Shown: positions 8,748 to 9,623 of the stretch, piece after piece
Numbering within the stretch: the first letter of the stretch is position 1
How the letters are laid out: each line of letters starts with the position of its first letter
Assembly (NCBI GenBank): GCA_035444405.1
Contig: DAOMOP010000162.1
Location: 1-9,623 of the forward strand
Source: DAOMOP01 sp035444405
GTDB lineage: Bacteria > Pseudomonadota > Gammaproteobacteria > Burkholderiales > Rhodocyclaceae
Length of the DNA: 9,623 bases
Direction: 5' to 3'
The notes under the pieces: generated by a model
Database searches by the model: none
What the model was told of the DNA's origin: nothing
What the model saw: the letters and a program-made list of their open reading frames with translations, nothing else
Translations under genes and position numbers: made by a program

Positions 8748-9218
8748 TCACAGGAAGCGGTCGAGCAGGCGGCGACTGTCGCGGTCGAGCGCGGCGACAT
8801 CGGGCACCAGGAACTGGATGCCGTGCGCATCGGTGACGAGCAGCGCGTTCGGCCCGATGCGCCGGATGTCCTCCTCGCCTTTCAGCACGAGGTCGGTTGC
8901 GCCGCGGTCGGTGTCGACCGTCCACGTGCTCGGGCACGCGAAGCCCGACACCTTCGCGAGGCGGCGGATCCTGGGCATGAACTCGCGCTGCGCGAACTCC
9001 TCCTCGACGAGTGCGCGCGCGGCCGCCGGCAGCTCGTCGAGCCGGTCGAACCAGGCGAGTTCGTGGCCGTCGGCGGCGAGCAGCGCGATCGCTTCGTCGG
9101 GCGCCGCGATCGGAAACGCGCGTACCGGCACGACGCCGTGCTGCTCGCGGCCGTCGGCGTCGCGATGGACGAGCGCACCGAAGGCGTCGCGCTCGAGCGT
9201 GAAGGCAGGCGGACCCAT
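8748..9218 (-). CDS. DUF1854 family protein, cyanophycin-associated
   Basis: This 156-aa soluble protein has no signal peptide or membrane segment. I recognise it as DUF1854, a family found next to cyanophycin synthetase genes in betaproteobacteria. The distinctive parts are the N-terminal GREQHGVVPVRAFPIAAPDE (23-42) and FMPRIRRLAKVSGFACPSTWTV (about 79-100), followed by DTDRG, LKGEEDIRRI and the C-terminal GIQFLVPDVAALD. The function is unknown. Charged, regularly spaced helices suggest an accessory or adaptor protein rather than an enzyme, but no catalytic motif is evident. Its ATG follows the ABC transporter stop by one base, and its GAGGG ribosome-binding site (9228-9232) lies inside that gene. 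The two are thus probably translationally coupled and act together. The synthetase paralogue starts 86 nt downstream. Confidence 0.85.
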   Translation of the reverse strand: MGPPAFTLERDAFGALVHRDADGREQHGVVPVRAFPIAAPDEAIALLAADGHELAWFDRLDELPAAARALVEEEFAQREFMPRIRRLAKVSGFACPSTWTVDTDRGATDLVLKGEEDIRRIGPNALLVTDAHGIQFLVPDVAALDRDSRRLLDRFL

Positions 9219-9219
9219 G

Positions 9220-9623
9220 TCAGTGTTCCCTCGCGGCGAGCGTGGGCGCGGGCGGCTCGTCCGGCTCGGCGTCGACGTTGCGCGCCTGGGCCTGGTAGAG
9301 GCGGTAATAATGGCCTTCGGCGGCCATCAGCGCATCGTGCGCACCGATCTCGACCACCTGTCCGCGATCGAGCACGACCAGCCGGTCGGCCTTGCGCAGG
9401 GTCGACAGGCGGTGCGCGATCGCGATCGTCGTGCGGCCCGCGACCAAGTTGTCGAGGGCCTTCTGGATTTCCTTCTCGGTCGTCGTGTCGACCGACGAGG
9501 TCGCCTCGTCGAGGATCAGGATGCGCGGATCGATCAGCAGCGCGCGGGCGATCGAGATGCGCTGGCGCTCGCCGCCCGACAGGGCCTGGCCGCGCTCGCC
9601 GACGAGCGAGTCGTAGCCGTGCG
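9220..9623 (-). CDS. ABC transporter ATP-binding protein, C-terminal part, cut by window edge
   Basis: The last 133 codons of an ABC ATPase are present; the gene starts beyond the right edge. In order, the visible part has GYDSLVGERG, the signature LSGGERQRISIARALL, Walker B LILDEATSSVD and the H-loop AHRLST. After these come the D-RGQVVEIGAHDALMAAEG segment and an acidic, proline-rich tail ending REH. The pattern GE-RGQALSGGERQR is that of type I exporter half-transporters, where a six-helix membrane domain precedes the ATPase; that domain would lie outside the window. Linkage by one base to DUF1854, and to two synthetase genes, makes it the transporter that accompanies cyanophycin clusters. 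Its substrate is unknown; aspartate-arginine peptides are a guess. Confidence 0.9.
   Translation of the reverse strand, partial: HGYDSLVGERGQALSGGERQRISIARALLIDPRILILDEATSSVDTTTEKEIQKALDNLVAGRTTIAIAHRLSTLRKADRLVVLDRGQVVEIGAHDALMAAEGHYYRLYQAQARNVDAEPDEPPAPTLAAREH

Overview
The window looks like a GC-rich bacterial chromosome, by eye around two thirds G+C. It is most likely from a betaproteobacterium (Burkholderiales or Rhodocyclales). The basis is the gene content: side-by-side cyanophycin synthetase genes linked to a DUF1854 protein and an ABC transporter, and a gcl-hyi-glxR operon beside a LysR gene. The genus cannot be fixed from the sequence alone. No tRNA, rRNA, CRISPR array, insertion sequence or phage gene was seen. 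The window is almost fully coding.

Left part (1-3178, minus strand): a glyoxylate assimilation (glycerate pathway) operon transcribed gcl, hyi, glxR. Glyoxylate carboligase joins two glyoxylates into tartronate semialdehyde and releases CO2. Hydroxypyruvate isomerase interconverts hydroxypyruvate and tartronate semialdehyde. Tartronate semialdehyde reductase makes D-glycerate; this gene is cut by the left edge. gcl and hyi are 14 nt apart, and a 209-nt gap with a strong inverted repeat precedes glxR.

Middle (3179-4211): a divergent 115-nt control region and a LysR-type regulator gene on the plus strand, probably the regulator of the gcl operon. The control region holds a 19-bp perfect dyad abutting the regulator's start codon. 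It also holds a 9-bp inverted repeat that spans most of the gap and shares the same TCGATA/TATCGA half-site.

Right part (4184-9623, minus strand): a cyanophycin cluster transcribed ABC transporter (3' part only), DUF1854 protein, a shortened cyanophycin synthetase paralogue, then a full-length cyanophycin synthetase. The last gene overlaps the regulator gene tail to tail by 28 bp. The full-length enzyme (874 aa) keeps both ATP-dependent ligase centres but has lost the HxxEH motif of the N-terminal domain. Its upstream paralogue (592 aa) keeps that N-terminal domain and motif but has lost the ATP-grasp core, the Mur-ligase P-loop lysine and the whole C-terminal domain. This reciprocal loss suggests a two-protein division of labour, with a ligase and a separate N-domain partner possibly making primers or acting as scaffold. 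It is the most interesting signal in the window.
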